A stretch of 64,000 nt of DNA from a bacterium (GTDB taxonomy: Bacteria > Patescibacteriota > Saccharimonadia > Saccharimonadales > UBA4665), in the NCBI GenBank assembly GCA_021848145.1, contig JAJZMX010000004.1, positions 124,001 through 188,000 of the forward strand. The letters are read 5' to 3'. The notes under the pieces were generated by a model. It ran no database searches. It saw only the letters and a list, made by a program, of their open reading frames with translations, and had not been told where the DNA came from. A program made the translations under genes and the position numbers. Below are positions 8,402 to 17,540 of the stretch, piece after piece (positions within the stretch are counted from its first letter, which is position 1; every line of letters begins with the position of its first letter).

Positions 8402-9310
8402 TTAGGCGTTTTTAGCCTTACTAAGTTCAAATCGCGTTTGTTTAATAAGTGTAGTTGCGCCGATTCCAATTACGCAAACTATAACTAGTACAAAGGCTAG
8501 GCCTAGGCTGCTTAAATTGTGGACGTGCAGTCCTGTGTTGATGCCCAGTTTGGTAGCCTTAGGAAAGATCTCGGCAAAAACTCCAGCAATAACAAAAGCT
8601 ATACCTCCCCACGTTAATGTATTAGCTGCGGTTTTCAGGGCTATACGGCGTATGGCTTTTTGTGACAATCCCCTACGTGAGGCGATTAAACCAAATGTAG
8701 CACCCGCGATCGCTTGCATTACCATGGTGCCTATACCGAAAAGTGCTCCCGGGACCCAACCCCATACAACAGAATGGGTAGCTGGAGCTAAAACCGTATA
8801 AATGATTAGCGCGAATGCACCAAATCCCCAACCGGCAACAAATCCATGTACTGCAGGCATCCATGGGCGTGGGTCATTAAGCCATGTTTCATTGCCTGAT
8901 TTGGACTTATCATCAACGTGGTGAGCTTTAAGAAATGGTAAGTCAAAATGAAAGATCGTCTTACGTCTTACGATCACCAGTCCTGCCGCCGCCATCAATA
9001 GCCCAACTACTATGTATACAACATTATTTAAGGCTCCAAACGTATAGAGCCTGGATAGGCCCAAGTAAGCCAGCTCACTTGCGATCATGCGTTGCAAAGT
9101 AAATGCAAGAGAAAATATAATACCGGATTTAAGCCCCCGCCTGGTTGAGTAACTGCCGATTGCATAGCTGAATGTTATTGGCCAAGTGTGTTCATCTGGC
9201 GTTATGCCGTGAATCATTCCAAGTAGAAGAGCTGTCAATATAATAGTCACCCATCCACCAATGTGGCTAGGGTCCCAGAGGTTAATAATAGCCAAATGCC
9301 AAAAATTCAT
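8402..9310 (-). CDS. NicO/RcnA-like membrane metal transporter
   Basis: A 302-residue protein with about seven hydrophobic segments. The first helix after the N-terminus carries GMIHGITPDEHTWP, resembling the His-Asp/Glu-His metal-binding signature of NicO/HoxN-type Ni2+/Co2+ transporters. A second half-motif, PAVHGFVAGWGFGAFAL, recurs after a cytosolic loop, consistent with inverted repeats. Metal transport (nickel/cobalt uptake or efflux) is inferred from the motif; other divalent cations are possible. It is 89 bases from the ABC gene on the same strand and may be separately transcribed. Confidence 0.65.
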   Translation of the reverse strand: MNFWHLAIINLWDPSHIGGWVTIILTALLLGMIHGITPDEHTWPITFSYAIGSYSTRRGLKSGIIFSLAFTLQRMIASELAYLGLSRLYTFGALNNVVYIVVGLLMAAAGLVIVRRKTIFHFDLPFLKAHHVDDKSKSGNETWLNDPRPWMPAVHGFVAGWGFGAFALIIYTVLAPATHSVVWGWVPGALFGIGTMVMQAIAGATFGLIASRRGLSQKAIRRIALKTAANTLTWGGIAFVIAGVFAEIFPKATKLGINTGLHVHNLSSLGLAFVLVIVCVIGIGATTLIKQTRFELSKAKNA

Positions 9311-9401
9311 ATCCTATATATTTAATAGAAGAAGCGTAAAAACGCAATTTTGTTGCAATAAGGTAACTTTTTGCGATAAGCTTTAGATTCAAATATTGTA
9401 T

Positions 9402-10853
9402 TTAGGCTGCCTGTGGAGTTATTTCAGACATATTTACTTTTTTGTTACGAATGACCAAAAAAGCTATAACAGCTGCCCCAAGAGCCAGGCCAACTCCGAC
9501 ATGTATGCCCGTCTGGTATCCATGTATTTGAGATATTGCCATTGCGTGTCCGGATTTAACGTAGTTCTTGAATGTGGAAGCGTATACGGCTGAAAGTATT
9601 GCTAGTCCGATTGAACCACCAACTTGTTGAGAGGTGTTTAATACCCCAGATGCTAGGCCCGAAAAGTGTTTGGGAATACCGCTCGTTGCAGCGAGCGTAC
9701 CAGAAATAAAGCTTAGGCCCATGCCAAACGAAACTATGGCAAGTCCGGGAAACACATTATGCCAATAATTGCCGCCTACTTTCATGGTGTGAGCCATGAT
9801 GAATAATCCTAGGCTTAAGACTATTGGCCCAGCAACCATGAATGGCTTATAACCAATCTTTCCCACTAAACGTGAAACGGCAGCCGAAGTAATTGCAATA
9901 ACGAACGTAGCTGGTAGAAATGCCAACCCAGACTTTGCCGGTCCGTAGCCAAGTACAGTTTGAACATAAAGGGTTAGAAAGAAGAACATCGCAAACAGCG
10001 TGCATGCTATTGCTAAGAATGTGAGGTTACCGCCTGCTACATTACGGATTCTAAAAATGCCAAGGGTCATGAGTGGTTGGCGGACCCTACTTTCGTTAAC
10101 CACAAAAATTACTAGAAGTAAAAGGCCAGCACCAATGAACGAAAGCACTGATGGTGATGCCCAGCCATCGTTAGGAGCATTAGATAATCCATATACCAGA
10201 CTCATTAATCCTGCGGTTGCGGTGACTGCCCCAAATAAATCTAGCTTCATCTTCTTTTTCTCTTCACCTATATGTTTTGGCAGCATAAACATGGCAAAAG
10301 ATACCACAAGTATCCCTACTGGAACATTAATAAAGAAGTTCCAGCGCCAACTAAGATATTGCGTTAAAACTCCTCCTAGCAATACACCAACTGCTGAACC
10401 ACCCGCTGCAACAGCTGCCCATACGCCTAGGGCTGCATTCCGTTCTTTGCCTTCTTTGAATTCACTAATAACTATAGACAACGCTGCCGGAGACATTATA
10501 GCTGCGGCTAATCCCTGCAAAGCTCGGGCGATTATTACCCAAGTGTCGGATTGAGCCAGTCCTGTCATAAGCGACATTAAAGAAAAAGCGGAAACGGCCC
10601 AAATAAAGATCTTACGCCGACCAAATAAGTCTGCTGCTCTTCCTCCTAGTAGTAAGAAACCACCGAATGTTAAGGTGTATGCTGTTATGACCCACTGTAA
10701 GTTATTGGGGGCAAAATGCAGTTCGCGCGCCATTGATGGCAATGCGACATTAACTACAGTGACGTCTAATACAACCATGAATTGGGCCATTGCCAGCAAA
10801 GCCAAAATAAACCATTTATTTTCTGAGTGCTTTTCTAGTTTGGGTCTGGGCAT
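9402..10853 (-). CDS. MFS drug:H+ antiporter, EmrB/QacA-like
   Basis: A 483-residue MFS exporter with the DHA2 signatures LDVTVVNVALPSM in helix 1, LLGGRAADLFGRRKIFIW in loop 2-3 and RALQGLAAAIMSPAALSI in helix 4. About 14 transmembrane helices are evident. These proton antiporters expel dyes, quaternary ammonium compounds or antibiotics. The start ATG has AAAAGGGA eight bases upstream. It is the closer of the two MFS proteins to the canonical QacA/EmrB group. No regulator gene is adjacent. Confidence 0.92.
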   Translation of the reverse strand: MPRPKLEKHSENKWFILALLAMAQFMVVLDVTVVNVALPSMARELHFAPNNLQWVITAYTLTFGGFLLLGGRAADLFGRRKIFIWAVSAFSLMSLMTGLAQSDTWVIIARALQGLAAAIMSPAALSIVISEFKEGKERNAALGVWAAVAAGGSAVGVLLGGVLTQYLSWRWNFFINVPVGILVVSFAMFMLPKHIGEEKKKMKLDLFGAVTATAGLMSLVYGLSNAPNDGWASPSVLSFIGAGLLLLVIFVVNESRVRQPLMTLGIFRIRNVAGGNLTFLAIACTLFAMFFFLTLYVQTVLGYGPAKSGLAFLPATFVIAITSAAVSRLVGKIGYKPFMVAGPIVLSLGLFIMAHTMKVGGNYWHNVFPGLAIVSFGMGLSFISGTLAATSGIPKHFSGLASGVLNTSQQVGGSIGLAILSAVYASTFKNYVKSGHAMAISQIHGYQTGIHVGVGLALGAAVIAFLVIRNKKVNMSEITPQAA

Positions 10854-11117
10854 CTAATTCCCTTTTGTTACTAATGAATCATATTACACTTTGTTTTATT
10901 TAATGCATTAATTTTATTTTACTTGCACAATTTTAGGACCATATCCGTTATTTTTACTGAGATATATCTTTATAAATTTTATAGAGGTCAACTTGTAATA
11001 TTTCTTATAGAAAATTTGTATCACAAATCGCTAAATAGTGATAAACATCAATAGGCTAAACCGCGAAATTCATCAACTTATTTTAATTATAGCCGTCCTT
11101 ATTTTGGGGAGAGGCCT

Positions 11118-11561
11118 ATGTTAATTGATCACTCAAATTCAGTTAGTAAATTAGTTGGCAAGCAGCTTAGGAACAGGCATGTCCTAAACTTGGCTGCGTT
11201 TGCTTTGCTGGCGATTATTCTAATATCCGTATATTTCTTATTAACATCTATGCAGACTAGACCAGCCCATTTAATAAAGTCAGGCTCCGTATCCGAAAAG
11301 GTAGTTCCAGACTCCGTCTCAGCAGACGGACCTGGTGCTAGTTCCCTTTCAATTAGCAATAGTTCTACAAACGGTAAGTCTAAAGCGACAATAAGTTTAG
11401 ATGGGCAAACAACTAAGTTAAATAACCCAACTCACTACAAGCATACATTTAAAGGGTCAAATTCTACGCTGAATGTATCAATTAGCGATCATTCTAGCTC
11501 ATCTCCAAGCAATATTTCTAGCCAATCTACGTCAACTGTAACGGTAAATACCAGAGAGTGA
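11118..11561 (+). CDS. Single-TM exported Ser/Asn-rich protein
   Basis: A 147-residue protein with a basic cytosolic N-terminus (about 28 residues), one membrane helix (LAAFALLAIILISVYFLLTS) and an exported tail rich in Ser, Asn and Thr. A GGGGAGAGG ribosome site lies just before the ATG. No enzyme motif is present. It is the first of three consecutive plus-strand genes for exported Asn/Ser/Thr-rich proteins and may be an anchor or assembly partner for the other two. It has no homology I can name. Confidence 0.65.
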   Translation: MLIDHSNSVSKLVGKQLRNRHVLNLAAFALLAIILISVYFLLTSMQTRPAHLIKSGSVSEKVVPDSVSADGPGASSLSISNSSTNGKSKATISLDGQTTKLNNPTHYKHTFKGSNSTLNVSISDHSSSSPSNISSQSTSTVTVNTRE

Positions 11562-11600
11562 GGGAGGTGCATATATATCTATAGGCATGCAAATTGACCC

Positions 11601-11644
11601 CTCGCCCTAAGACAAGTGCAAGACTTTATTTGTCTTGGGTCGAG
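11601..11644 (+). other. Strong hairpin in intergenic leader
   Basis: Arms 11601-11615 and 11630-11644 pair over about 14 positions (CCTAAGACAA with TTGTCTTGGG, extended by CTCG with CGAG around a bulged T). There is no T run, so it may be an mRNA-processing or stability element between the two exported-protein genes rather than a terminator. Confidence 0.6.
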
Positions 11645-11695
11645 TGGCCACTCGAAGTATTAACAATTTAATAATTAACAAGGAGGGTTTTGGAT

Positions 11696-12244
11696 ATGGT
11701 TGTAAAACATATTGCAAGACTGGCCGCAGTAAGCCTGACGACTATTGGTATCGCTGGTAGTGCTGCGGGGGCAGCAGGAGCTATGCCGTATCGCCACCAC
11801 GACATCAGTGTCACGTTTGGCAATGGCAACACTAGAACAGTTAACACTGTTCAAGTTAGTAACAATAGTAACCAACAGGCCATTACCGGCAATGCAACTG
11901 TAGTCAGCACTACAAAGGGCAGCTGGCATTGGGACTGGAAGAATAACAGTAGTGGCAACAATACGGCAACAGCAGGCAGCGTAGCCAATGCTAGCTCACA
12001 AAGTATTAATGTTGCCCTTCCAGCTCCACAGTCTGGAACTATGCCTACTACAAGCACTTCTAGGCACTCAGTCGTTATAGGTAATGGCAACACCTCAACT
12101 ACTAATACTATTAGTGTCAACAACTCGACAGTTCAAGGCGCCCAATCCGGCAATGCAACTGTAAAGGGTGGAAGCCATAACGTAGCTACTACTGGCAGTG
12201 CTACAAATACTAACACGCAAACTTCTACAGTAACCATTAATTAA
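11696..12244 (+). CDS. Secreted GNGNT/SGNA-repeat protein
   Basis: A 182-residue exported protein. The ATG at 11696 is chosen because AGGAGG lies nine bases upstream. A signal peptide (basic start, hydrophobic run, Ala-rich AGSAAGAAGAMPY near residues 22-34) is followed by two copies of a repeat: VTFGNGNTRTVNTVQVSNNS...ITGNATVV near residue 42 and VVIGNGNTSTTNTISVNNST...QSGNATVK near residue 125. The pattern recalls beta-solenoid or curlin-like repeats that self-assemble on the cell surface; this is inference. It shares the GNA(T/S)V element with the next gene, so the two are probably functionally linked. Confidence 0.75.
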   Translation: MVVKHIARLAAVSLTTIGIAGSAAGAAGAMPYRHHDISVTFGNGNTRTVNTVQVSNNSNQQAITGNATVVSTTKGSWHWDWKNNSSGNNTATAGSVANASSQSINVALPAPQSGTMPTTSTSRHSVVIGNGNTSTTNTISVNNSTVQGAQSGNATVKGGSHNVATTGSATNTNTQTSTVTIN

Positions 12245-12258
12245 GTAGGAGTGCTTAG

Positions 12259-12291
12259 CATGGCTGGGGTCGGTTTGCCGACTCCACCATG
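12259..12291 (+). other. Strong hairpin ahead of the large surface-protein gene
   Basis: CATGG (12259-12263) pairs with CCATG (12287-12291), and GGGGTCGG (12266-12273) pairs with CCGACTCC (12278-12285) across a TTTG loop. It is followed by a non-T-rich stretch and the next ATG at 12312. It could attenuate or stabilise the transcript; it lacks the T run of an intrinsic terminator. Confidence 0.6.
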
Positions 12292-12311
12292 TCTCAAGCG
12301 TAATATCGATC

Positions 12312-14507
12312 ATGAAACTATTAAGATTTAAAGCATTATCTGTAGGTTCGTTCATTGTAATAGCGGCATTGCTGGTCATGGGTTCCCTAACCATGAACGT
12401 TAGTTTGCATAAAGTTTATGCGGACACTCTACCAAGTAGCAATCAAGCACCAGGTTGCGCGCAGCAAAGTTCCCCTACTCTTAAGATACCTACTGGAAGT
12501 CCCACTACTAATTCACCGAATAATTCGAATCTTTCGATACCTTCGTCTTCCGCCACCTCAACGCCGTCCAATAACGAATCTACGGATAGTGGCTTAAATA
12601 ATAGTAACGGTCAATGTTCTTCAACAAACACTTTAACTAGTTCGTCTTCCTCAAGCCAAAGCGCTAATAGTGGCGCAAGCAATAACACTAGCCAGCCTCA
12701 AACTAGCACGAATAAAGGTTTAAGTGATGCACCTTCTGGTTCTAGTGATCCATCCTCAGCAAATTCAGCAACTGCAAATGCCGTCAGTCCAAATAATGCT
12801 CAAGATACTCCTAGTACAAATAATACGACTAGCTCTAACGCTACTAATAGTCCTGATAGTCCTGGTAATAATCAAGCACAACAAACAACCAGTAGTGTAA
12901 CTTCTTGCCCTACCCCTGCTTCTAGTACTACTTCAAGCTCAGATTCTAGTTCGACTAGTAGTGCTGGCAGTAATAATGTCACTAGTCCAACAAGCAACAG
13001 TAGCGGCGCAAATACTAACACGGCAACCATTAATAACTGCAGCCAATCTAGTGCAAGTAGCGGACAGGCTACTTCAATCAATTCTGGAAGCGGCGGTACT
13101 TCGACAACCGGCAGTGCCAGCGATAATTTAAACCAAGTTAACCAGATTACCCCATCATTAAGCACTAATTCACAACCAGTGACATATACTGACAATGTTT
13201 ATGGAAACCAGAATGGAAATATTTTGGTTAATCCATCACAAATTGCCGAACAGCAGAATAGTACTAGTTCAACAAATCAAGTTAGCAATACCACAAGCTC
13301 TAACAATGCCAGTATTAATAACAATGACAATCTACTTGCCACTTCAGGAAATGCATCCGTAACAAACAACGGTCGGGGCGGCAGTGCTACTAGCGGCAAT
13401 GCCGAAGCATTGGCTAATGTCGTTAATATCATAGACTCTGCTATTGCCAACAAGCAATTCTTTGAGGGAACAATAAATATCTACGGCAACTTGTATGGCG
13501 ATATCCTTCTCCCCCAGGATTTGGTAGATCAACTAATAAATCCAGCAACAGAAATTGCGCAGAGTTCTTCAAATAATTCAGTTAAAGCGGCTATTAACAA
13601 TAACATAAATCTTTTAGCAACAAGTGGCAATGCTTCTGTTAGTAGTGGCGGCAATGCCAATAAATCAACAAGCGGCAATGCCACAACGATTTTAAATATA
13701 ACGAACTATATAAACAGCAATATTACGGCTGGGAATTTATTTCTAGTAATAATAAACGTGGCTGGTCATTGGTATGGTTACGTGCTTGGATCAATCCCTA
13801 GCTCTAATACTGATCTTCTAGGTGGTGGTATTTCGAACAACCAATTTACTCAGTCTACGGCTGCTGCTACTGGGGTAAACTCATCGACAGAAAGCATTAA
13901 TAACAATATTAATCTTGCTGCATATAGCGGCAACGCAAGCGTGAGCAATTTATATGGTCACGCTACTGCAACAAGCGGCAATGCTTTGGCTATAGCAGAC
14001 ATAGCTAACTTTATTAATGATAACTTCAGTTTGTCCGGTTGGTTTGGCATTCTCTTTATTAATGTATTTGGGAATTGGTATGGCAACCTTTCTACATATA
14101 ATCCAAACCCGCCGTCGACTCCGGGATCTCCTACTGACAGTCAACAGAGTAATGGTGGTGGGCAAAATGGAAGCAAGCCCTCAGTCCAATTGGCTTCATA
14201 TACCCCAACACAAAAAAATGACGGTACAAATGCCGCAAGTAGTTTAGGTAATGGTTACTGGACGTACGCTATGGTTACTTACTATCAAACTATATATAGC
14301 TATAGCACGACACCAAATACCGTGACTACATACAGAACCGTTACTTACCCAATTAAAACCGTTAAGGATTTATCAGTTACAACTGCTAATAAGAATGATC
14401 CAACTAAAAAGAGCGGCTTTAACTATTGGTTGGCGCTTTTATCACTTTTGCCATTAGTAGGATTAATAACTTACGAGAGGAAGAGCCGTAACCGAAAACA
14501 GGATTAA
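12312..14507 (+). CDS. Large surface protein, SGNA repeats, C-terminal TM anchor
   Basis: A 731-residue exported protein. A signal peptide (residues 1-37, cleavage likely after VYA) precedes about 270 residues of Ser/Thr/Asn/Pro-rich, presumably disordered linker. Three modules of about 95 residues follow, starting near residues 335, 431 and 531. Each has NNxINLLAxSGNASV, then TSGNA, then a run ending INxN, then a hydrophobic INVxGNWYGN-like strand. After a second linker with Tyr-rich YYQTIYSYSTTP, the protein ends in one membrane helix and a basic tail (YERKSRNRKQD). There is no LPXTG, so anchoring is by the helix, not sortase. Probably an adhesin or surface-layer component; ligand unknown. 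Confidence 0.8.
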   Translation: MKLLRFKALSVGSFIVIAALLVMGSLTMNVSLHKVYADTLPSSNQAPGCAQQSSPTLKIPTGSPTTNSPNNSNLSIPSSSATSTPSNNESTDSGLNNSNGQCSSTNTLTSSSSSSQSANSGASNNTSQPQTSTNKGLSDAPSGSSDPSSANSATANAVSPNNAQDTPSTNNTTSSNATNSPDSPGNNQAQQTTSSVTSCPTPASSTTSSSDSSSTSSAGSNNVTSPTSNSSGANTNTATINNCSQSSASSGQATSINSGSGGTSTTGSASDNLNQVNQITPSLSTNSQPVTYTDNVYGNQNGNILVNPSQIAEQQNSTSSTNQVSNTTSSNNASINNNDNLLATSGNASVTNNGRGGSATSGNAEALANVVNIIDSAIANKQFFEGTINIYGNLYGDILLPQDLVDQLINPATEIAQSSSNNSVKAAINNNINLLATSGNASVSSGGNANKSTSGNATTILNITNYINSNITAGNLFLVIINVAGHWYGYVLGSIPSSNTDLLGGGISNNQFTQSTAAATGVNSSTESINNNINLAAYSGNASVSNLYGHATATSGNALAIADIANFINDNFSLSGWFGILFINVFGNWYGNLSTYNPNPPSTPGSPTDSQQSNGGGQNGSKPSVQLASYTPTQKNDGTNAASSLGNGYWTYAMVTYYQTIYSYSTTPNTVTTYRTVTYPIKTVKDLSVTTANKNDPTKKSGFNYWLALLSLLPLVGLITYERKSRNRKQD

Positions 14508-14526
14508 CACTTATAAGACAAGTGTT
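14506..14526 (+). terminator. Hairpin after the surface-protein gene
   Basis: AACACTT (14506-14512) pairs with AAGTGTT (14520-14526) over a 7-base loop, overlapping the stop codon region of the preceding gene. No T run follows, so termination is only possible. Confidence 0.35.
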
Positions 14527-14537
14527 ATCATTAGCAC

Positions 14538-15938
14538 ATGAACAATGATGCTTTACGGCACGGTATTGAGTTTATTGATTCTTGGCTAAAGTTCCGCTTT
14601 GATCGGGAGGATATACCCGGGCTCACAGTAGCAATCTCATATAAAGGTGATCTCCTATTGAATAAGGCCTATGGCTATGCTGATACGGAAAAAAAGATTG
14701 AGCTGACGCCAGATTACCTCTTTCGTATTGCCTCTCACTCCAAAACATTTACGGCAACAGCAATTATGATGCTCGTCGAGGATAATAAATTACGCATAGA
14801 TGACTATGTTGTTGATTACTTGAGCTTTATTAAAAAACATAAAGATAAGCGTTGGAATAAGGTTACTATACGACAACTTATGTCCCACGGAGCAGGTATT
14901 ATTAGGGATGGTGTCAATGAGGATTATTGGCAATTAATCAGGCCTTTCCCAGATGAAAAACGTTTCAAGGAAGAGATATTAAACACTGATCTAGTATTAG
15001 ATAACAATACTAAACTCAAATATTCAAACTACGGTTATTCCCTTCTTGGCTTAGTCATAGAAGCAGTTGCAGCTCAGCCGTATAACGACTTTGTAAACGA
15101 AAGGATTATTAAAAAGCTTGGTCTAAATAATACATTTCCTGAATATTCAAAGAGTATTAACTATCGTTTAACTAAGGGCTATAGCCGAATAGACATAAGA
15201 AATTCCAGACTACCTATACAACAGATATATACCAATTGTATGTCTAGCGCCACAGGGTTTTGTTCCAATGGAGAGGATTTATGCAAGTATTTTAATGCTC
15301 AAATGATAGGTTCCAATAAACTATTAAATGACGAGAGTAAGAAGGAAATGCAGAGGATGCAATGGCGTGCCTATGATTCAACCCAATCTGAGAGTAGTGA
15401 TTATGGCCTAGGAATGGAGATTGAGTCTGTGGGCGGGAAGACCTTGATTGGACACGGTGGCGGTTTTCCCGGCCATAGTACCAAAACTACGTTTGATCCT
15501 AAAAGTGGACTTGTTGTGAGCGTTCTGACTAACTGTATTGACGGACCGTCGCTGTGGATTAATCGAGGTATTTGGGACGTTGTTAACTATTTCCAGGACA
15601 ATACTCCCAAAACCAAACCTAAGCATGATTTAAAGATGCTTGAAGGCATGTATATGAATTTATGGTCAATAATGAGCATAGTTGTTACTGGCGACAAAGT
15701 TGCTGCTGCACATATCGATAGCTGGGATCCTTTGTCTGGTGTACAGGATTTCGAGTTCGTTAATAATACTACTTTTAAAGTAGTTAACGCCGATAGCTAT
15801 GGTTACGAAGGTGAGTTGGTGCGTTTCGACATAAAAGCCGGTAAGGTAGAGACAGTAAACTATACAGGTTCAACAATGTGGCCGAAAGATTTGTGGCTAA
15901 AGAAGATTAAGGACAAGAAAGAGATCAGTATACCTTAA
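14538..15938 (+). CDS. Serine hydrolase, class C beta-lactamase fold
   Basis: A 466-residue protein of the serine beta-lactamase/D-Ala-D-Ala carboxypeptidase superfamily. The catalytic SxxK is Ser66-His-Ser-Lys69 in FRIASHSKTFTATAIMM, the YxN motif is YSN near residue 167 in LKYSNYGYSLLG, and a third-box HGGG lies near residue 308 in IGHGGGFPGH. The C-terminal 120 residues form an extra beta-rich domain, as in EstB/DAC-B-like esterases. There is no signal peptide, so it is probably cytosolic; the substrate could be an ester, peptide or lactam. It stands alone on the plus strand. Confidence 0.88.
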   Translation: MNNDALRHGIEFIDSWLKFRFDREDIPGLTVAISYKGDLLLNKAYGYADTEKKIELTPDYLFRIASHSKTFTATAIMMLVEDNKLRIDDYVVDYLSFIKKHKDKRWNKVTIRQLMSHGAGIIRDGVNEDYWQLIRPFPDEKRFKEEILNTDLVLDNNTKLKYSNYGYSLLGLVIEAVAAQPYNDFVNERIIKKLGLNNTFPEYSKSINYRLTKGYSRIDIRNSRLPIQQIYTNCMSSATGFCSNGEDLCKYFNAQMIGSNKLLNDESKKEMQRMQWRAYDSTQSESSDYGLGMEIESVGGKTLIGHGGGFPGHSTKTTFDPKSGLVVSVLTNCIDGPSLWINRGIWDVVNYFQDNTPKTKPKHDLKMLEGMYMNLWSIMSIVVTGDKVAAAHIDSWDPLSGVQDFEFVNNTTFKVVNADSYGYEGELVRFDIKAGKVETVNYTGSTMWPKDLWLKKIKDKKEISIP

Positions 15939-15994
15939 TAGTTTGTGAGATAACCCACTTTGAAGAAAGACCATCCTGTGTTACTTATGTAAAT

Positions 15995-16462
15995 ATGGAA
16001 AAATTCGGTAACGTTACTGTTTTACATAATTTCAATGAAGTTTCTCGTGCATCTGTTGAAAATCTTTTAGCGCGTCTAGACGTAGACTGTACTAGCCTTT
16101 CTAGGGAGGTCCTTCAGGATGAAGCCCGTACGAATATTATTGGTAGATCTAACCCACTTAATGAAGTGTCTGATATTGAGAAGGCTATAAGCGAAAGAGC
16201 CCTCTTTTATATGACCAAGTTATTAGATAATCTTGTTGAAGCTAGGGATCTTGGCCAGCCTGAAGCCAGCCTGTATGTACCACTTTATCCTCACGAGGAA
16301 GAGGAAGTTAATGGGGCTCTAGGCATAGTTGAAGCGGCAATGGTTGATTTAGGCTATTCGCCAAAAAGAGAGAGAGGGCCTATGCGTCACAGAGCAGAAG
16401 AATTTATGCTTGGTATTGATACGCCAGCTTACCACAGGTTAATTGTTAGAATATTTAGCTAG
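15995..16462 (+). CDS. Hypothetical protein, 155 aa
   Basis: I do not recognise a family. The protein is acidic and mostly helical by appearance, with no membrane segment or signal peptide. It has a patch EEEEVNGALGIVEAAMVDLG (residues 107-126) and a basic stretch GYSPKRERGPMRHRAEEF. The start follows a weak ribosome site, and the frame is well conserved in codon use compared with neighbours. It ends two bases before the convergent Hsp20-companion gene. Confidence 0.6.
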   Translation: MEKFGNVTVLHNFNEVSRASVENLLARLDVDCTSLSREVLQDEARTNIIGRSNPLNEVSDIEKAISERALFYMTKLLDNLVEARDLGQPEASLYVPLYPHEEEEVNGALGIVEAAMVDLGYSPKRERGPMRHRAEEFMLGIDTPAYHRLIVRIFS

Positions 16463-16464
16463 TT

Positions 16465-16980
16465 TTAGTTAACCTTTATTGCCGGGGTTGTGTGAGCTAC
16501 GTCATATTTGCTAATAAATTTATAGAATTTACTCTGGACACCACTAGACCTTTTTCTTTTATATAGGAAAGCTAATTCGTTTTTATCGAAAATTTCAAAG
16601 AACTTTTTCCAGCTGATGGGTTCAACATCTATATCTGGCTCATCGTCTTCAAAAGTGATGTATAGTCCGCCGTTCTCCAATCCATTAACTTCTCCTAAGA
16701 TATGGGCTGGGTGGCCGTATCTGAACGTTGTCCAATTTCGGATAATATCGTGGTTATTGGTGTAGTACTTTGGAGCAATAGTTCCTACTCCGCTCTTAAG
16801 TGGCATGGTATCATCATCTAGCCTATAAGGGTCGAAATCGATGGTATCCTCTAGCCCTTCATCATATGCTTCTTGGGCGTCTGTTCCATTGTCCAATTCC
16901 GGGTAATCAATCGGCATATTTTCAGGAGTGTCCCGTGGCAATGAAAATGGAGTGCCATTTTCTCTTGGAATTTTCGGCAT
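16465..16980 (-). CDS. Hsp20-linked hypothetical protein (full-length copy)
   Basis: A 171-residue soluble acidic protein of unknown function. The N-terminus TPFSLPRDTPENMPIDYPEL and the central segment YRYGHPAHILGEVNGLENGG...YITFEDDEP are shared with the gene at 46064-46551, so this is one of two paralogues in the window. The C-terminal part ISWKKFFEIFDKNELAFLYKR is basic/aromatic. Both copies sit beside an Hsp20 gene, suggesting a role with the small heat shock protein. It lies 26 bases downstream of the Hsp20 gene on the same strand, so the two are probably an operon. Confidence 0.75.
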   Translation of the reverse strand: MPKIPRENGTPFSLPRDTPENMPIDYPELDNGTDAQEAYDEGLEDTIDFDPYRLDDDTMPLKSGVGTIAPKYYTNNHDIIRNWTTFRYGHPAHILGEVNGLENGGLYITFEDDEPDIDVEPISWKKFFEIFDKNELAFLYKRKRSSGVQSKFYKFISKYDVAHTTPAIKVN

Positions 16981-17006
16981 AAATCCACCTTTCTGTTGAA
17001 ATTAAG

Positions 17007-17417
17007 TTATCTAACGATCACCTTTTTTATCTCTGATCTCTTTTCTTTAGGCATAGAGACCCGCAAAACTCCGTCTTTAAATTCGGCTTCAGTCTTTTCC
17101 GTGTTGACTCCTTCCGGTAAAGATACCCTTCGCATGTAATGGTTGCTGCTTTCACGCATATAATATTTACGCTTATCTCTCCCTTCCTCTTTTTCTTCAT
17201 GGTCTGCCGCAATTTCTAATACTCCCTGTTCTGCCGTAATGTTAATTTCATCCTTTTTGAAGTTGGGCAGATTTACTACTGCAACCAATTTCCCTTCTTC
17301 TTCATATATGTCCATTGGGGCAATTTCGGCAAATACTGGTACGTTCCATTCATTCGCTAAAAAACTATCCAAATCTTTTTCTAGATCCCGTAAAGGGTTA
17401 AATCTAACTAATTGCAT
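17007..17417 (-). CDS. Small heat shock protein Hsp20
   Basis: A 136-residue alpha-crystallin-domain chaperone, an ATP-independent holdase. The ATG at 17417 (MQLVRFNPLRDLEKDLDSFL) is chosen because GGAGGAG lies 7 bases upstream. The alpha-crystallin domain runs from about residue 38 (PMDIYEEEGKLVAVVNLP) to residue 128, with the characteristic A-x-x-x-x-GVL motif as AEFKDGVLRVSMPK and the FKKDEINITAEQGVLEI strand. Full family length. A shortened relative is at 47485-47721. First gene of a probable two-gene operon with the companion protein downstream. Confidence 0.95.
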   Translation of the reverse strand: MQLVRFNPLRDLEKDLDSFLANEWNVPVFAEIAPMDIYEEEGKLVAVVNLPNFKKDEINITAEQGVLEIAADHEEKEEGRDKRKYYMRESSNHYMRRVSLPEGVNTEKTEAEFKDGVLRVSMPKEKRSEIKKVIVR

Positions 17418-17540
17418 AATAGACTCCTCCAAAATATATTAAGGACAGTAAATATTTTGACCCCATATTGCCTAGCCAGCAATGACCTTGCTCACTGTAG
17501 TTATGTATATTAACCTACAAATTAGAGTATTGTTTTTTAT

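Noticed and set aside
9396-10857. Several plus-strand frames over the second MFS gene (for example 184 codons at 10000)
   Set aside because: They lie wholly within a conserved MFS reading frame and lack start signals.
12872-13195. A 107-codon minus-strand frame within the large surface protein gene
   Set aside because: It is Leu/Val/Glu-rich only because the sense strand is Asn/Ser-rich repeats; no ribosome site.
17458-17475. The stretch GACCCCATAT shared with 41251
   Set aside because: Ten bases only, in unrelated intergenic sequence; probably chance.
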